NCBI GenBank assembly: GCA_022184915.1
Contig: JAGTJU010000005.1
Coordinates: forward strand, 372,001-436,000
DNA from: Myxococcales bacterium
GTDB taxonomy: Bacteria; Myxococcota_A; Polyangia; Fen-1088
Direction of reading: 5' to 3'
Length of the DNA stretch: 64,000 bases
The translations under genes and the position numbers were made by a program. Each line of letters opens with the position of its first letter. The first letter of the stretch is position 1. This document shows, piece after piece, positions 1 through 12,627 of the stretch. Below the pieces are notes generated by a model. The model saw nothing but the letters and a program-made list of their open reading frames with translations. It was not told the DNA's origin and ran no database searches.

Positions 1-477
1 GTGGCCCCGGGCTTTTCCCCCACCTTGGGCGCTCAGTTTGGCTGGGCCCTGGAGTTCGCGCACATCACCCTGGTGCCGCGTCTTTCGTTCGGTCGGGCCG
101 AGCCGCTCCGTGTGCCGGATCAGGTGCTGTCGCACCGCCTGACCGAGTTCGGCTTCGACCTGGCCGCCCTGTATGTGTTCGATCTGGGCCCCGTCTCCGT
201 GGCGCCGCTCGCGGCCCTGGGCACCACGCTCTTTTCTCAAACGGTCGAACGCACCGACGGGACCCGGGTGGCGCGGCCGCTGGCGCTGGTGAGCAGCGTG
301 GGGGTGTGGGCCAGCTGGCCGCTGGGGTTGGGTGTTTCGCTGGAGACGTCGGCAGAGCTGACCGCGTTTTTTCTGCGGCGGCAGCCGGACGCGCAGGACC
401 TGGCCCCGGTGGCCTCCCAGCCGGAGTCAGGGGTGCCCACCTACCGTCTGTCGCTGGGGCTCGGGTACCGATACTGA
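1..477 (+). CDS. C-terminal part of an outer-membrane-like protein (5' truncated)
   Basis: The reading frame is open from the first base, so the true start lies left of the window. The visible 158 residues alternate hydrophobic and polar residues in short strands and end in an aromatic residue (LGYRY), which is typical of outer-membrane beta-barrel C termini. No catalytic motif is visible. It is followed 112 bases later by the kinase gene on the same strand. Family unknown; the barrel assignment is inference from composition and the C-terminal tyrosine. Confidence 0.5.
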   Translation: MAPGFSPTLGAQFGWALEFAHITLVPRLSFGRAEPLRVPDQVLSHRLTEFGFDLAALYVFDLGPVSVAPLAALGTTLFSQTVERTDGTRVARPLALVSSVGVWASWPLGLGVSLETSAELTAFFLRRQPDAQDLAPVASQPESGVPTYRLSLGLGYRY

Positions 478-589
478 CCGGGGCGGACGCCCGGCGGCGA
501 CACACGCCGCCGTAGGCGAATGTCATACCTGGCCCGAGCTCCCGTATGCGGTCCTCCCGTGGCATTGGCGTCGCAGGCCATTCGGGGAG

Positions 590-2449
590 ATGATGAAGGG
601 AGCCGTGGCAGACAAGCCGTTGATTGGTGCGCACGTGGGCGGTTACCGCCTGGTGACGGAACTCGGCAGCGGGGGCATGGGCACCGTGTACTTCGCCGAG
701 CACTTGCTCATCGGCCGGCGCGCCGCGATCAAGCTTCTCAACGCCGACTGCGCCGCCGATGAAGACCTGGTCGCCCGCTTTTTGACGGAAGCCCGCGCGG
801 TCAACGACATCCGCCATCCCAACGTCGTCGAGATCACCGACCTTGGCCAGCTCGACAACCGGCCCTTCATCGTCATGGAGTTGCTGGAAGGGGAGACGCT
901 CGGCGAGCGCCTCGAGCGGGAGGGGTCGCTGTCGGAGACGACGGTTGTGCGCATGGCCCGCCAGATGTGTTCGGCGCTGGGTACGGCGCACGAGCGCGGC
1001 GTCATCCACCGCGACCTCAAGCCCGAAAACATCTTCCTCACGAACCACCCCGACTATCCCGACTACGTGAAGCTCCTGGACTTCGGCGTCGCGAAACTCG
1101 TGGGCCCTCACCGTGCGGGCAAGTTGACGAAGGCCGGGATGCTGCTGGGAACGCCCGCGTACATGTCCCCCGAGCAGTGCATGGGAGAGGAAGCGATCGG
1201 GCCTGCGAGCGACATCTACGCGCTCGGCGTGGTGCTCTACGAGTGCGTTTGTGGCCGGCCGCCCTTCATGGCCGAGACGCTGAACCAACTCATCATCGCC
1301 CACGCCACGCAGCCACCTGTGCCCCCGATCGAACGCAACGAAGCGCTCGCCCCCTGGCTGGACGCGCTCATCCTGCAGATGCTCGCGAAGGCGCCTGCGG
1401 ACCGCCCCCGGAGCATGCACGAGGTTCGGCTGAGGCTGGACCCCGAGGCGCAGAAGAGGCCCGTGGCGGCACCCGCAACCGCCCGCCCGGCGCTGTCGCT
1501 CGAGGAGATCGAGCGCCGCGAGGCCATCGAGGCGCAGTTCGTCGTCGACAAGCTGAGCCAGCTTCTCTTGAAGCGGCTCGACGACGACCGTCTGGCTTTG
1601 CCCAGCATGCCCGGCATCGCCGCCGAGTGCCTGCAAGTGCTCCGGGATCCCATCCAGACCTTTGCTTCCGTGGCCCAGGTCGTCAGCCGGGATCCGCACC
1701 TCGCTTCTCGCGTGCTCAAGCTGGCCAACAGCGCCGCCTTTCAGCGGCGGCTTGCCGCGGTCACCATCGAGCAAGCGATCAGCCGCATCGGTACCGAAGG
1801 GCTCACGGCCGCTTTGGTGGAGTTTTCCCTGCACGAGGTCTTCGTGTCCCGCAACCAGCAGATCCGCTCGGCGTTCCGGGGCATGTGGGAACATGCGCTC
1901 GCGGTGGCGCTGCTGTCGAAGGACCTTGCCGCCGTGCACGCCAAGGGCCAGGTGGATCCCAACACCGCTTATCTCGGCGGCCTGCTCCACGACGTCGGCA
2001 AACCCGTGGTGGCGTCCTTCCTGCTCGAGGCCGAAAAGATGATGGATCCCGACACGGCCAAAACCGAGTGGCTGACCGAATCGGTCTGGAAGCGGGTGAT
2101 CGATGGCTCTCATCGCACGGTGGGGCAGGCCCTTGCCCGCAAGTGGGAGCTGGCCAACGAGGTTGCGGAAGCGGTGGGCTCCTCGCATGCCTACGATGTG
2201 ACACGCCCCCGCACCTGCGCGAACCTCGTCAGGCTGGCGAACGCGCTCGCGAAACGGGAGGGCATCTACGTGGGCAACCCCTCGCCCGCCGAGATTCACG
2301 ACGCCATCGGCGGGGGGCGCACGCTCTTGGCCCTCGACGACGCCGCCCTCGCCCGTGTGTGCAACAACCTGTACGGACGGGTCGGCACCCTCGTGGATGG
2401 CGATCGCGGCAAGGCCAGCGCCGACAAGCACACCGTCGCGACGAAGTGA
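590..2449 (+). CDS. Serine/threonine protein kinase fused to an HDOD domain
   Basis: Residues 19-285 form a eukaryotic-type kinase. The glycine loop is GSGGMGTVY (26-34), the ATP lysine is in AAIK (K48), the catalytic loop is HRDLKPEN (D142), and DFG lies at 164-166, followed by an SPE triplet. From about residue 325 an HDOD domain follows (LPSMPGIAAECLQVL, SRVLKLANS, GGLLHDVGK), ending near 560. No membrane segment is visible, so the protein is probably cytoplasmic. Start choice is uncertain: ATG at 590 or 593, or GTG at 605 behind AAGGGAG. HDOD domains are signalling modules related to HD phosphohydrolases but usually lack their activity. The fusion suggests a kinase whose output or input runs through the HDOD part. 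Confidence 0.9.
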   Translation: MMKGAVADKPLIGAHVGGYRLVTELGSGGMGTVYFAEHLLIGRRAAIKLLNADCAADEDLVARFLTEARAVNDIRHPNVVEITDLGQLDNRPFIVMELLEGETLGERLEREGSLSETTVVRMARQMCSALGTAHERGVIHRDLKPENIFLTNHPDYPDYVKLLDFGVAKLVGPHRAGKLTKAGMLLGTPAYMSPEQCMGEEAIGPASDIYALGVVLYECVCGRPPFMAETLNQLIIAHATQPPVPPIERNEALAPWLDALILQMLAKAPADRPRSMHEVRLRLDPEAQKRPVAAPATARPALSLEEIERREAIEAQFVVDKLSQLLLKRLDDDRLALPSMPGIAAECLQVLRDPIQTFASVAQVVSRDPHLASRVLKLANSAAFQRRLAAVTIEQAISRIGTEGLTAALVEFSLHEVFVSRNQQIRSAFRGMWEHALAVALLSKDLAAVHAKGQVDPNTAYLGGLLHDVGKPVVASFLLEAEKMMDPDTAKTEWLTESVWKRVIDGSHRTVGQALARKWELANEVAEAVGSSHAYDVTRPRTCANLVRLANALAKREGIYVGNPSPAEIHDAIGGGRTLLALDDAALARVCNNLYGRVGTLVDGDRGKASADKHTVATK

Positions 2450-2549
2450 GGCCCGCGCGTGCGCCCTGCACCGCGACGCGCCGGGGTGCGAACGCCGCCG
2501 AGGCGTTTGTGTTGCCCCCGACCCTCTTCACGCCTAAACTCAGCTGGTT

Positions 2550-3335
2550 TTGCGTTCGGCTGGCTGTTTCCGCCGTGGCGTCGTCCGCCCTTTGGACCCG
2601 GGCCCCCCTCGGTGGGACCGCACCGGGGGCCAGCGAGCATGCCGTGCCCTGGCGCTCGCGCTCGTGACGGGGCTCGTCGCGGGTTGTGGCGAGCCGCTGC
2701 TGCCAGCCGACTACGCCGGTCCGCCGGCCGCCGCGGTCGGGGGCAGCGTCATCCGGAGCGAAAATGTGCTCTACACGGAAGCCAGGGCACCCCGCCTGAG
2801 CGTGGTCTGGCTCGTCACGCTCGAGCCTGAGGGAGGTGTCGGTGCGCTCGTCGGCCAGTCCCTGTCGTACCGACGCTCCCAACACCTTCAAAAAGACTGG
2901 GACATCGGGCTCGACGTGCCCCAGAGCGCGGCGCGCCTGCGGATGAACATGGGCACGACGAACGCACACATGGCGATCGGCAAGGTGGTTTACTTCGACG
3001 ATCACGACGGGGACGGGCTGCTCGATTGGAGCTGCAGCCAGAGGGACTGCGATCAGGTCAAGGCAATCAGCAGCGAGTACGTCGTCTACGTCAACGGTCC
3101 CGTCACCTGCGAGACCCGCACGGCCAACGGCCTCGAGTTGACGGCGCGGCTGTCCGCGGGTTTTCACTACTTCGAGCTTCAAGAGCCTGGGCCAATCGAG
3201 CGCCCCCGGGGCGCCGATCTGCGCTTCGTCATCGAGGACCGGCCCGCCGCCGCGGCAGATCCCACGCCGGGCTTGCAGAGCTTCACCCGCGCGCTCGAAC
3301 GCACCTACCGGTTAGGCGCCCTGGGTGGGTGCTGA
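2550..3335 (+). CDS. Hypothetical lipoprotein
   Basis: A hydrophobic stretch (ALALALVTGLVAGC) ends in a lipobox, so the mature protein would start at the Cys near residue 47 and be lipid-anchored. The roughly 30 residues before it are unusually long and Arg/Pro-rich. The real start may therefore be downstream, for example TTG at 2592, although no good ribosome site is visible. The mature part carries an acidic DDHDGDGLLD stretch like a calcium-binding loop, and paired cysteines (CSQRDC). I do not recognise a family. It lies on the same strand as the kinase upstream and the ketosynthase downstream. Confidence 0.6.
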   Translation: MRSAGCFRRGVVRPLDPGPPRWDRTGGQRACRALALALVTGLVAGCGEPLLPADYAGPPAAAVGGSVIRSENVLYTEARAPRLSVVWLVTLEPEGGVGALVGQSLSYRRSQHLQKDWDIGLDVPQSAARLRMNMGTTNAHMAIGKVVYFDDHDGDGLLDWSCSQRDCDQVKAISSEYVVYVNGPVTCETRTANGLELTARLSAGFHYFELQEPGPIERPRGADLRFVIEDRPAAAADPTPGLQSFTRALERTYRLGALGGC

Positions 3336-3462
3336 GTCGCCGTTGCGCGTGGGAGGAAAGAACCACAGCTTGCCGCCCCGCGCCGCGGTGGGCCCGCGCC
3401 GCGCGCAAAGAATTCCCAGAGGTGTCGCTTGCGGCCAGGGGCGTGTATGGTTCGCCGGTTCG

Positions 3463-5334
3463 ATGATGTTGAATGCCAAGCAAGTTCTGGTCACGGTCGG
3501 TACGCCCTGCACCATGTCGGCCGTGGGAAGCACGGAAACACACCGCGCCCTCGTGAGCGGAGATCCCCGGGCCATCGCGTTTGCCGCGGTGGACGCAGGC
3601 CTCGTCACGATCGATCCGCAAAGCCCCGCGGCAGAGCCCCGCTTTCGGGAGAACACGCCCGAGGCCGCCGAGCTCCCCATCGCCGACATCGAGGCCCGCT
3701 TTGGAGCACGGCTGCGGGCCGAGATGGGCATCCGACAGATCCCCCGGGCCCGCATGGCCGAACACGTGCCCACCGACATCGCCGCCCCGCTGCCGCACGA
3801 TCTCGAAGCGGGGCGCCTTCGGCAGCTGGCCGGCATCCGCTTCGACGACATCCGGGGCTCATCGCTCAAGGACATGTTCGGACTTTTCGACGACGATCCC
3901 CGCATCGGCCCGTCGCTACAGACCCAGCTCTTTCTCTACAGCGGCCTCGGCGCGCTGGCGGCGTTACCGGTCCCCCTGGCGGAGGTGGTGCCCCAGCCCC
4001 ACCGCTTCCGCGTCGCTGCAGCTTGCGCGTTTCATGGCGTGGAGTCGGTGGCGCACTGGCAGCTCGGCATGCAGCCGCGCGCTGAACGGGTGGCCGACAA
4101 GGTGAGCGACAAGTTCGCGTTCCGCCTGGCAGGCGCGCTGGCCTCGCATGGCCCTGGCCTCATCAACGCCATGCTGTCCCCTGCCTTCAACCTGAGCCGC
4201 GTGATGCGCAACCCAGCCCTGCTCGAAGAGCTCAGGCAAGAAGGCACGCCCCTGCGACGCGTGCCCCAGACCCCGCTCACCACGATGGGCGCCTGTGCGA
4301 GCGCCACGATCGGCCTGTGCGAGATCGCTCCCCAGATGCTGCTCGACTACCCGGGACACGTGCGCCCCCAGATGGTGCTGTGGACCGCCGCCGATGCCGT
4401 GTTGATGCCCGATTTTTCGGTGCTCGAGGCTTTCGGAGTGGGCGCCATGATGAGCCGCGAGAAACTGGACGCGGCGAACGCTGGGCGCCCCGAAGCAGAG
4501 CGCCGCAAGATCTCCGAGTCGCTTGCGCCCTTCGACGTGGACGCCCAGGGCACGGTCGTGGGCAACGCCGGCTCGGGCGTGCTCTTGACCACGCTCGACT
4601 TTGCGTTGCGCAACTTCCTGGACATCACGTCGATCATCGTCGGCTGGGGACAAAGCGGGGAGACTGGCGGCAAGGGACATTTTGCCGGGGTGGGCTTCGG
4701 AGGCGAAAACGCCCTCATCACGGCGCTTCAGATGGCGCAGGCTGGACATGGCTACGGGGTCACGGACTTCGGGCATTTGGTGGCCCATGCCACGGGCACC
4801 CGCACCAACTCGAAGACGGACCTGTCCACCACCCACAACGCGCGCCTCGCGGCGGCGGAGGCCCAGGGATACACCGGTCGCCTTCCCCTCATGACGGTGG
4901 GCGCGCCCAAGGCCATCGGCGACGGCCACTCGATGGGAGAGACCGGGCTCAAGGCGGCCGGCGAAGCGATCCACTACCTGCTGGGACACACGAGCGTGGG
5001 CATCCCCACGCTGCGCCGCCCCGACCCCGATCTCGGGGATCCCGCGGCTTTTTTCCAACTTCAGGCCCACCCGGTCACCGGCAACGCCGATGGCGGTGTC
5101 GTCTCGGCCACGCAAGGCTTCGGGGGCTACGACGGGGCCGTGGCCTTTCGCGCCGCCCACGCCGAATCGCTGCGCCGCTACGTGCACGACGAGCCACGGC
5201 TGCTCGAGGCCTACCTCGAACGCTGGCCGGCGCTGCGCAAAGAGCGCACCGAGCGCGAGGCGCGCACGCGCCGCACCCCGGGCTTTCCCCGCCTGCTCGC
5301 CGAGCAGCACCGCTGGCCGGGCGTCCAGAGCTGA
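3463..5334 (+). CDS. Beta-ketoacyl synthase (stand-alone, condensing enzyme fold)
   Basis: This is a 623-residue protein with the condensing-enzyme triad: nucleophile Cys278 in GACASATIG, His442 in AHATGT and His489 in GDGHSMGETG. This supports decarboxylative condensation of acyl thioesters. It is longer than FabF/FabB (about 410 residues), with about 100 extra N-terminal residues and a long insertion around the active-site region. An upstream in-frame ATG at 3325 would overlap the preceding gene and add a low-quality N terminus, so ATG 3463 (or 3466) is preferred. No acyl carrier protein, acyltransferase or ketoreductase gene lies beside it. The product could be a fatty acid, polyketide or polyunsaturated lipid precursor; the sequence does not decide. 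Confidence 0.8.
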   Translation: MMLNAKQVLVTVGTPCTMSAVGSTETHRALVSGDPRAIAFAAVDAGLVTIDPQSPAAEPRFRENTPEAAELPIADIEARFGARLRAEMGIRQIPRARMAEHVPTDIAAPLPHDLEAGRLRQLAGIRFDDIRGSSLKDMFGLFDDDPRIGPSLQTQLFLYSGLGALAALPVPLAEVVPQPHRFRVAAACAFHGVESVAHWQLGMQPRAERVADKVSDKFAFRLAGALASHGPGLINAMLSPAFNLSRVMRNPALLEELRQEGTPLRRVPQTPLTTMGACASATIGLCEIAPQMLLDYPGHVRPQMVLWTAADAVLMPDFSVLEAFGVGAMMSREKLDAANAGRPEAERRKISESLAPFDVDAQGTVVGNAGSGVLLTTLDFALRNFLDITSIIVGWGQSGETGGKGHFAGVGFGGENALITALQMAQAGHGYGVTDFGHLVAHATGTRTNSKTDLSTTHNARLAAAEAQGYTGRLPLMTVGAPKAIGDGHSMGETGLKAAGEAIHYLLGHTSVGIPTLRRPDPDLGDPAAFFQLQAHPVTGNADGGVVSATQGFGGYDGAVAFRAAHAESLRRYVHDEPRLLEAYLERWPALRKERTEREARTRRTPGFPRLLAEQHRWPGVQS

Positions 5335-5352
5335 AGCGCCCTGGGCGGTTCA
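5332..5352. terminator. Possible bidirectional terminator between convergent genes
   Basis: A near-perfect inverted repeat (TGAAGCGCCC and GGGCGGTTCA, one mismatch) fills the gap between two convergent genes. The outer bases are the two stop codons themselves. There is no T-tract on either strand, so an intrinsic terminator role is tentative. Confidence 0.3.
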
Positions 5353-6417
5353 GGCCTTCGGGACCTTGACCTTCGCGATGACGGCGGGGGGGTAGTAGGG
5401 CGGGTATTCGTCGCGCGCCGGCAAAGCGTCGAGCGCGCGGAAAAGGGCTTCCATCTTGGCAGGCTCGACGGGACTGATCCGGGGCGCGCGCTCATCCGGG
5501 CGGCGCTCGTCGGTCACGATCACGCCGTAGGGACAGTTGCCCCGCACCTGATTCTGGGTGGACATCATCTGATCGAAGGCCTGCTTGTGCAGGCCAAGGA
5601 TCTCGTCGATGGCCTCCGGCGCGGCGCCTCCAAAGGCCGCCTGCACCACCTCGGCAGAAGGCTGCCCCGAAGACACCCCCTCGACGATGGGCATCATCAT
5701 CTGCCGGTGGGCACCTCCGTCAGCGTGCATGATGTAGTCGATGAGCAGGTAGCCCGTGGATTGAAACCACCCGCGCCGCTCGGGTGCAGCGTAGTCATTG
5801 AAGTCCACGTCCCAGAGGCTGGACACCGGCAACAGCGATTCGGGCGGCTGAGGATACCCAAAGCACGCGAAGGTACGTTGTCCATCCGAGCGAATCTCCG
5901 ACGTGCGCACGTAGGCGGCGAACCCCTCGTGAAACCACAGCGGCGCTTGCGGCATGGCCCGCTCCACGAAAAGGTGGGTCATCATCTCCTTGGCAGCGAG
6001 CCCCGCGCGGTTGAGCGCAGCCCCGGGGCCGGCCGAGGGCACCTCGCCCAAGGTGGTTTCCTGCGAAACCGCCTGGAGGGTCGCGGCGTGAGGACGCAAC
6101 ACGAGCAGACCCTTTTTGCCAATCTCGCCGTCGCCAGGCACGGCGGCCAGGGCCGCGCCGTTGCGGAAATTGCCGAAGTAGCCGATGAACTCGGGGTCGT
6201 CGAGGAAAAGCACCTCCACCTTGCCCACGTCCTTGCCCCGAAAAAACGAGGACGAGAGGCTGGCGTGTGCGTTTTCCAGCTGACGCAAGGTCTCTTTATA
6301 GAGAAGGTCGGTGCTCGTATAGAGCGTCACGTGTTCGGTTTCGACGCGGTTCCAGCTTTGGGCGCAACCGCCCACGAGGGCCGCGGCCACGAGAGAAAAC
6401 GCTAGCGCTCGGTTCAT
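5350..6417 (-). CDS. Lipoprotein with degenerate gluzincin (DUF1570-like) peptidase domain
   Basis: ATG 6417 follows a strong AAGGAGA site. The signal peptide ends in a lipobox (LVGGC, Cys18). The region around residues 140-175 resembles the peptidase-MA/DUF1570 family, where HExxH is followed about 15-20 residues later by a glutamate in a W-x-x-EG motif. Here the first histidine is replaced: the motif reads KEMMTH, followed by APLWFHEGFAAY. With only one histidine of the pair, zinc catalysis looks lost or altered. Length is 355 residues. Convergent with the ketosynthase gene. Role unknown, possibly a non-catalytic surface protein. Confidence 0.7.
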   Translation of the reverse strand: MNRALAFSLVAAALVGGCAQSWNRVETEHVTLYTSTDLLYKETLRQLENAHASLSSSFFRGKDVGKVEVLFLDDPEFIGYFGNFRNGAALAAVPGDGEIGKKGLLVLRPHAATLQAVSQETTLGEVPSAGPGAALNRAGLAAKEMMTHLFVERAMPQAPLWFHEGFAAYVRTSEIRSDGQRTFACFGYPQPPESLLPVSSLWDVDFNDYAAPERRGWFQSTGYLLIDYIMHADGGAHRQMMMPIVEGVSSGQPSAEVVQAAFGGAAPEAIDEILGLHKQAFDQMMSTQNQVRGNCPYGVIVTDERRPDERAPRISPVEPAKMEALFRALDALPARDEYPPYYPPAVIAKVKVPKA

Positions 6418-6873
6418 TCCGTCTCCTTGGTGCGGTGATGCAGGGGGGGGTTCCGATCGCGTATCCCCCACCCCACCTCGATCGTCAAGTTTGGGCGTGC
6501 GATGCGAACCTCTCGTGTCCAATCCCACGCGAGAGCCTCGCGGCCGTCGATCGACGGGCCACGCGCAGCCGTCAAGCGGACGCAGGCAACGGCCAAAATG
6601 GCGAAACCTGACGACAACCCGCTTGCGCGGCCCTGAGCACTGAACACCCTTTCCCCCTTTCCTCGTTCCTTGCGGAACCCTACCGTTATGCCTGCCATGG
6701 ATCTCACGATCGCCTGCTGGCGCCCGCCAATCGGCCCGTTGGCCGTTGACCGAATCTATCCTAAAAAGTAGAGTTTCGTTCGTTTCGGCTTGGCTGCGCG
6801 TGGGAGGGACCCGCGGACACCCCGGTCGTTCTAGAGAACATGCTGGTCGTGAGCGTCGAGGAAGTTGGTCATC
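6418..6873. other. Intergenic region between divergent genes
   Basis: About 450 bases separate the DUF1570-like lipoprotein gene (minus) from the activase gene (plus). I see no convincing coding frame, RNA gene or strong promoter here. The right end carries the GAGGAAG ribosome site (6858-6864) of the activase gene. Short open frames on both strands have no ribosome site or recognisable product. Confidence 0.5.
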
Positions 6874-10566
<3,693 letters not shown>

Positions 10567-10611
10567 GGGACGAGCTCCGACCTAGCGAGTGCGGGAATGT
10601 GGAGATCTGAC

Positions 10612-12552
10612 ATGAGCACCGAGACCAGCCAAGCCGAAGTCGTAGAGAACAAGTTCAAGCTGCCGATCGTCAACGCAGCTGACGCAGACCTCTTGCCGGG
10701 TCCCGCAGACCTCGACATCGAGGCCGAGCTGGCTCGCTTCGAGGCCGAGGAGGCAGCGAAGCTGGGGCTCAAGATCGATACGGACCACTGGTACGACAAG
10801 ATGGTGGACCCGCAGTTCACGAAAACCCAGCGGGAGAACACCACGCTCCTCGTATCCGGACTGACCGCGGCGCATGACTACCTGGTCAAGGCGGCCCTGC
10901 GCGGGGTGGGCTACAAGGTCGAGGTGGTGGACGTGCCCGACAACGAGGCGCTCCGCTACGGCAAAGAGTTCGGCAACCGCGGCCAGTGTAACCCCACCTA
11001 TTTCACGGTGGGAAATCTGGTGAAATATCTGACGGAAGCCGCCGAGCGCGAGCAGATCAGCAAACAAGACGTCGTCAACAAGTACGTCTTCCTGACCGCA
11101 GGCGCCTGCGGACCGTGCCGGTTCGGCATGTACGCCACCGAGTACCGCAAGGCCTTGCGCGACGCCGGCTTCGATGGCTTCCGCGTGCTCTTGTTTCAAC
11201 AAAAAGGTGGGCTCAAGCAAGCCACGGGCGACGAGGCGGGCCTCGAGATGAACCCGAAGTTCTTCATCGGCATCTTGCGGGCGCTGATGGCCGGCGACGT
11301 GATCAACGGCATGGGGTACCGTTTGCGTCCCTTCGAGCTCGAGCCGGGTGCCACAGATGCCGCCATCGCGAAGGCGAAGCTGTTGTGTCACGAGGCGCTC
11401 GAAACCAACAAGTCGGTCCTGGTAGCGCTGTGGAAGGCGCGCAAAGAGTTCGGCAAGGTAAAGCTCGATTGGACGCGGGTCAAGCCGCGGGTATCGATCA
11501 TCGGCGAGTTCTGGGCCATGACCACGGAGGGAGACGGCAACTACCAGCTCCAGCGCTTCCTCGAGAGCGAGGGCGCGGAGTGCGACATCCAGTTCGTGAC
11601 GAACTGGCTGCTTTACATGCTGTGGGAGGGTCGCTACGACACGAAGCTGCGCGGCGAACTCCGGGGCCTGGATGATGCCCGCAAGAGCCTCAAAGACTCG
11701 AAGATCGGCAAAAAGCTCTTCACGCTCTTCATCGCCGACGGGGCCATCCGCGCGATGTTCCACATCTTCGGCGCAGCCGTGGGCTTCCGTGGCTACCACC
11801 TGCCAGACATGGACGTCATCGCCGAGACCGCGCACCAGTACTACAACAACCAACTGCGCGGCGGCGAGGGTCATATGGAGGTGGGCAAGTTCATCCTGAA
11901 CGTGCTGCACAACAAGCACCACATGACCTTGTCGGTCAAGCCCTTCGGCTGCATGCCTTCCTCTGGGGTGTCCGACGGCGTGCAAAGCACGATCACGTCC
12001 AAGTTCCCGCAAAGCATCTTCTGTGCGATCGAGACGTCAGGAGACGGCAAGGTCAACGTCTATAGCCGCGTGCAAATGTTCCTGTTCAAGGCACGTCTGG
12101 CGGCGCAAAAAGAGTACGACGAGCTCCTGGCTAAGCTTGGTGTGACCAAGGAAGAGGTCGAGGCCTTCTTCGCGAAGCACCCCCAGTACGCCTCGGGCCT
12201 GCACCGCTCCCCCCATGCGGCGGCGGGCACGGCGGCAGACCGCTTGGCGGAGTTTGCTCCCTACATCAACAAGCCCGCCTGGCAGATTCCTCTTTTGCGG
12301 GTGAAGGACAAGGCCGCACAGGCCCTGGAAGCCGCGAAACTGGCCCCGAGCTGGATCGCGAAGACACGCAAAAAGTTGCTGGAGAAGTCGCCCGTGCTGT
12401 TGGCACAGGCAAAAGAAGAGTGGGAAGAGGTTCGCCCCCTGCTCAAGCAGAAGATGAAGGACACCACGCGCGCAGGGGTGGATGCCACGCTGGCGAAGCT
12501 TGGCTTTGCCTCATCCGAGCGCACCGAGGCCCCTACGGCCGCGGCCGCTTGA
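10612..12552 (+). CDS. 2-hydroxyacyl-CoA dehydratase-type Fe-S protein (partner of the activase)
   Basis: ATG 10612 follows GGAG with seven-base spacing, giving 646 residues. Conserved cysteines occur in GNRGQCNPTYF, TAGACGPCRFGMY and KPFGCMPSSG, the pattern of the HgdB/COG3581-like dehydratase or reductase family. No signal peptide is present; it is cytoplasmic. The C-terminal roughly 130 residues are Ala/Lys/Glu-rich helix and seem to be an add-on. It sits directly behind the activase gene and the two almost certainly form one operon. The substrate is unknown. Family members dehydrate 2-hydroxyacyl-CoAs, reduce benzoyl-CoA or reduce small molecules through double-cubane clusters. Confidence 0.82.
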   Translation: MSTETSQAEVVENKFKLPIVNAADADLLPGPADLDIEAELARFEAEEAAKLGLKIDTDHWYDKMVDPQFTKTQRENTTLLVSGLTAAHDYLVKAALRGVGYKVEVVDVPDNEALRYGKEFGNRGQCNPTYFTVGNLVKYLTEAAEREQISKQDVVNKYVFLTAGACGPCRFGMYATEYRKALRDAGFDGFRVLLFQQKGGLKQATGDEAGLEMNPKFFIGILRALMAGDVINGMGYRLRPFELEPGATDAAIAKAKLLCHEALETNKSVLVALWKARKEFGKVKLDWTRVKPRVSIIGEFWAMTTEGDGNYQLQRFLESEGAECDIQFVTNWLLYMLWEGRYDTKLRGELRGLDDARKSLKDSKIGKKLFTLFIADGAIRAMFHIFGAAVGFRGYHLPDMDVIAETAHQYYNNQLRGGEGHMEVGKFILNVLHNKHHMTLSVKPFGCMPSSGVSDGVQSTITSKFPQSIFCAIETSGDGKVNVYSRVQMFLFKARLAAQKEYDELLAKLGVTKEEVEAFFAKHPQYASGLHRSPHAAAGTAADRLAEFAPYINKPAWQIPLLRVKDKAAQALEAAKLAPSWIAKTRKKLLEKSPVLLAQAKEEWEEVRPLLKQKMKDTTRAGVDATLAKLGFASSERTEAPTAAAA

Positions 12553-12562
12553 CCGGACGGGA

Positions 12563-12592
12563 GGGGCTCTCGACGTTTCGCCCGAGAGCCCC
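12563..12592. terminator. Hairpin between convergent genes
   Basis: A perfect 10-base-pair stem (GGGGCTCTCG / CGAGAGCCCC) with a 10-base loop lies 11 bases after the dehydratase stop. It is followed on the plus strand by GC and six A, so it lacks a plus-strand T-tract. It is probably a terminator for the activase-dehydratase operon and may also act on the opposite gene. Confidence 0.5.
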
Positions 12593-12627
12593 GCAAAAAA
12601 CGGGTGCCGTACACCCGAGCGTGTGGC

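Noticed and set aside
65-2431. Minus-strand 788-residue open frame opposite the kinase gene
   Set aside because: It lies antisense to a clear kinase-HDOD gene, has no ribosome site or domain, and its Arg/Gly/His/Leu-rich composition is that of the reverse strand of high-G+C coding DNA.
6820-6845. GTTCTAGAGAACA as a palindromic operator upstream of the activase
   Set aside because: Only TCTAGA is truly palindromic; the arms do not match fully, so it gives no support for an operator.
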